A stretch of DNA of 35,310 nucleotides from NCBI GenBank assembly GCA_035691865.1, contig DASSIM010000029.1:1-35310 (forward strand). Direction: 5' to 3'. This DNA comes from Nitrosopolaris sp035691865 (lineage in GTDB: Archaea > Thermoproteota > Nitrososphaeria > Nitrososphaerales > Nitrososphaeraceae). Made by a program: the position numbers and the translations under genes. Of this stretch, positions 34,430 through 35,310 are shown one piece after another. A model generated the notes under the pieces. It saw only the letters and a list, made by a program, of their open reading frames with translations. It was not told where the DNA came from and searched no databases. Position 1 is the first letter of the stretch, and each line of letters begins with the position of its first letter.

Positions 34430-34651
34430 ATGAATTCAAAAACAAGCATCGCTCTTTCAACTGTAGCCATTGCAGCAGTCGTCTTACTGTTTGGCTCGAG
34501 CACTATAGTTGCAAACCAACAAGCATTCGCAGATGGACACCACTACTATAATCATCATCACCACCATCATCACCACCATCATCACCACCATCATCACCAC
34601 CATCATCACCACCATCATCACCACCATCATAAGCACTACTATCATCACTGA
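34430..34651 (+). CDS. Exported poly-histidine protein
   Basis: A 73-residue protein. A signal peptide (residues 1-35, with LSTVAIAAVVLLFGSS and cleavage near AFA-DG) is followed by HHYYN, 26 consecutive His and KHYYHH. Nothing else is present. The His run is encoded by a 12-bp repeat (CATCATCACCAC, about 6.5 copies, 34553-34630), so it can expand or shrink by slippage. Poly-His proteins such as Hpn and Ni-chaperone tails bind Ni, Zn or Cu. An exported form would buffer metal at the surface. That is inference. The signal peptide makes chance unlikely. Confidence 0.75.
   Translation: MNSKTSIALSTVAIAAVVLLFGSSTIVANQQAFADGHHYYNHHHHHHHHHHHHHHHHHHHHHHHHHHKHYYHH
34553..34630 (+). repeat. Coding minisatellite CATCATCACCAC
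   Basis: 6.5 perfect copies of a 12-bp unit, alternating two CAT and two CAC codons, encode 26 His. Confidence 0.9.
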
Positions 34652-34966
34652 ACATAGAACAATCAAATATCAAGACGAGTGGTGAGTCCAATCTATTTTT
34701 TTATATTTTGTACCTGATCGTATCTCCCCATGCGGAGCTTGCTGTGGTATCCAAATATGCCTGAATGCTAATGCTGCTACGATTGAAAGTGCGTACAAAC
34801 AAGAGGAAAAAAGAGATAGATTGGCTTTTAAACTGAGACAATAAATGACGGCTATTATTTTTTTGTACTCATTTAGTCGAATGTCCCGCTTTATTTTTAT
34901 ATCTAATGTTTCCAGATGAAAAGTGATTTAACATATGAACGATAAAATAAAAAGTGAACGCTTTAT
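34652..34966. other. Intergenic region with promoter
   Basis: No gene seen. A TATA-like GATAAAATAAAAAG at 34941-34954 lies about 20 bases before the TTG of the next gene. Confidence 0.35.
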
Positions 34967-35310
34967 TTGAAGTGTGACTTTCGGAGAACGTCAATCCTTA
35001 TTTTTGTCTTCATTACTTCTGTATTAATGCTCACGGCATTATTGATAACTCAATATATTGTGTTTAACTTGCTTCCATCGTCTATCCAGGCAAAAGCTAT
35101 CAAACGCCCACCTCCTTCTGGCCATCCTTCTCATGCTCCATCTTCAAATTACGGCAATACAATTCCCTCATCTCAATCCAGCGCTGTTCCTCCTAGTGCT
35201 TGTATAAATTATGATCCATCCAAAAGAACAATAACGACTAGTTGTAGTTCAGCAAGGCTTACAGACATCGATAACAAACTCCATGATAGCAGTATTCTTG
35301 CTAAACAATC
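34967..35310 (+). CDS. Exported protein, N-terminal part (cut by window end)
   Basis: The visible 114 residues start at a TTG supported by the TATA-like box and by a stop three codons earlier (34955-34957). A signal anchor (SILIFVFITSVLMLTALLIT) is followed by a Pro/Ser-rich linker (KRPPPSGHPSHAPSS) and the start of a globular domain, ACINYDPSKRTITTSCSSAR and LTDIDNKLHDSSILAKQ. In related archaea I recall this CxNYD...ITxxCxSAxLTDI block as the opening of exported right-handed beta-helix proteins. The rest is outside the window, so this is provisional. Confidence 0.65.
   Translation, partial: MKCDFRRTSILIFVFITSVLMLTALLITQYIVFNLLPSSIQAKAIKRPPPSGHPSHAPSSNYGNTIPSSQSSAVPPSACINYDPSKRTITTSCSSARLTDIDNKLHDSSILAKQ

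Noticed and set aside
34553..34630. CRISPR array
   Set aside because: The repeats are contiguous 12-mers without spacers. No CRISPR-like array or cas gene was seen anywhere in the window.
34484..34691. Minus-strand Met/Val- or Asp/Gly-repeat proteins opposite the poly-His gene
   Set aside because: They are translations of the CATCATCACCAC repeat in other frames. Only the plus frame has a signal peptide and a promoter.

Overview
The window looks like chromosomal DNA of a soil-type ammonia-oxidising archaeon (Thaumarchaeota/Nitrososphaeria, probably Nitrososphaerales, possibly near Nitrosocosmicus). This is inferred from family content and was not tested by a search. The pointers are: AT-rich DNA; many genes with a TATA-like box about 25 bases before an ATG, GTG or TTG and no clear ribosome binding site; an archaeal tRNA-Pro with a bulge-helix-bulge intron; a NikR regulator; PLD/TrmB-like sensor domains; several Sec-exported Thr/Ser/Asn-rich proteins; and an XPD-type iron-sulphur helicase. 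No ammonia-oxidation, ribosomal or replication genes are present, so the genus is a guess.

Layout. 1-2.1 kb: an unknown helical protein and a full-length tyrosine integrase lie directly downstream of a tRNA-Pro(GGG) gene. This looks like one end of an integrated element that continues leftward out of the window. 2.2-7.7 kb: a GNA1-like acetyltransferase, small unknown proteins, a sensor protein lacking a kinase, a DUF4242 protein, a frameshifted gene and a zinc-ribbon mini-protein. 7.8-11.5 kb: a TlpA-like thiol-disulfide protein, a His-rich exported protein, a membrane zinc-ribbon protein, a decayed gene and a conserved-looking unknown. 12-17.3 kb: a 52-residue protein, unknowns, a methyltransferase/DUF962 pair, a decayed exported protein, a ChuX/HutX-like protein and a VOC protein followed by a wrecked dihydrofolate-reductase-family gene. 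17.4-23.9 kb: a MarC membrane protein divergent from nikR, a frameshifted exported protein, an MFS transporter, a small membrane protein and an amidase. 24-28.8 kb: a wrecked winged-helix gene, two exported proteins, and a membrane protein translationally coupled to a two-winged-helix regulator. 29.2-35.3 kb: a CDF metal transporter, the helicase, a frameshifted UspA, a poly-histidine exported protein and the start of another exported protein.

How the genes may work together. A metal theme recurs: NikR with all four nickel ligands at the classical spacing, a CDF exporter, two His-rich exported proteins (one with 26 consecutive histidines and a perfect dyad in its promoter), and a DUF4242 protein. 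They are not one operon, so a shared metal-homeostasis regulon is a hypothesis.

The region is rich in broken genes. Three (6.5, 19.2 and 33.6 kb) are interrupted by a single missing base, two of them in homopolymer runs, which could be sequencing error. Others (16.7, 24.2 and 10.3 kb) carry several lesions and look genuinely dead. I did not find a convincing new multi-gene system. The best leads are the integrase/intron-bearing tRNA boundary, the poly-His gene with its dyad, and small genes outside normal annotation limits.
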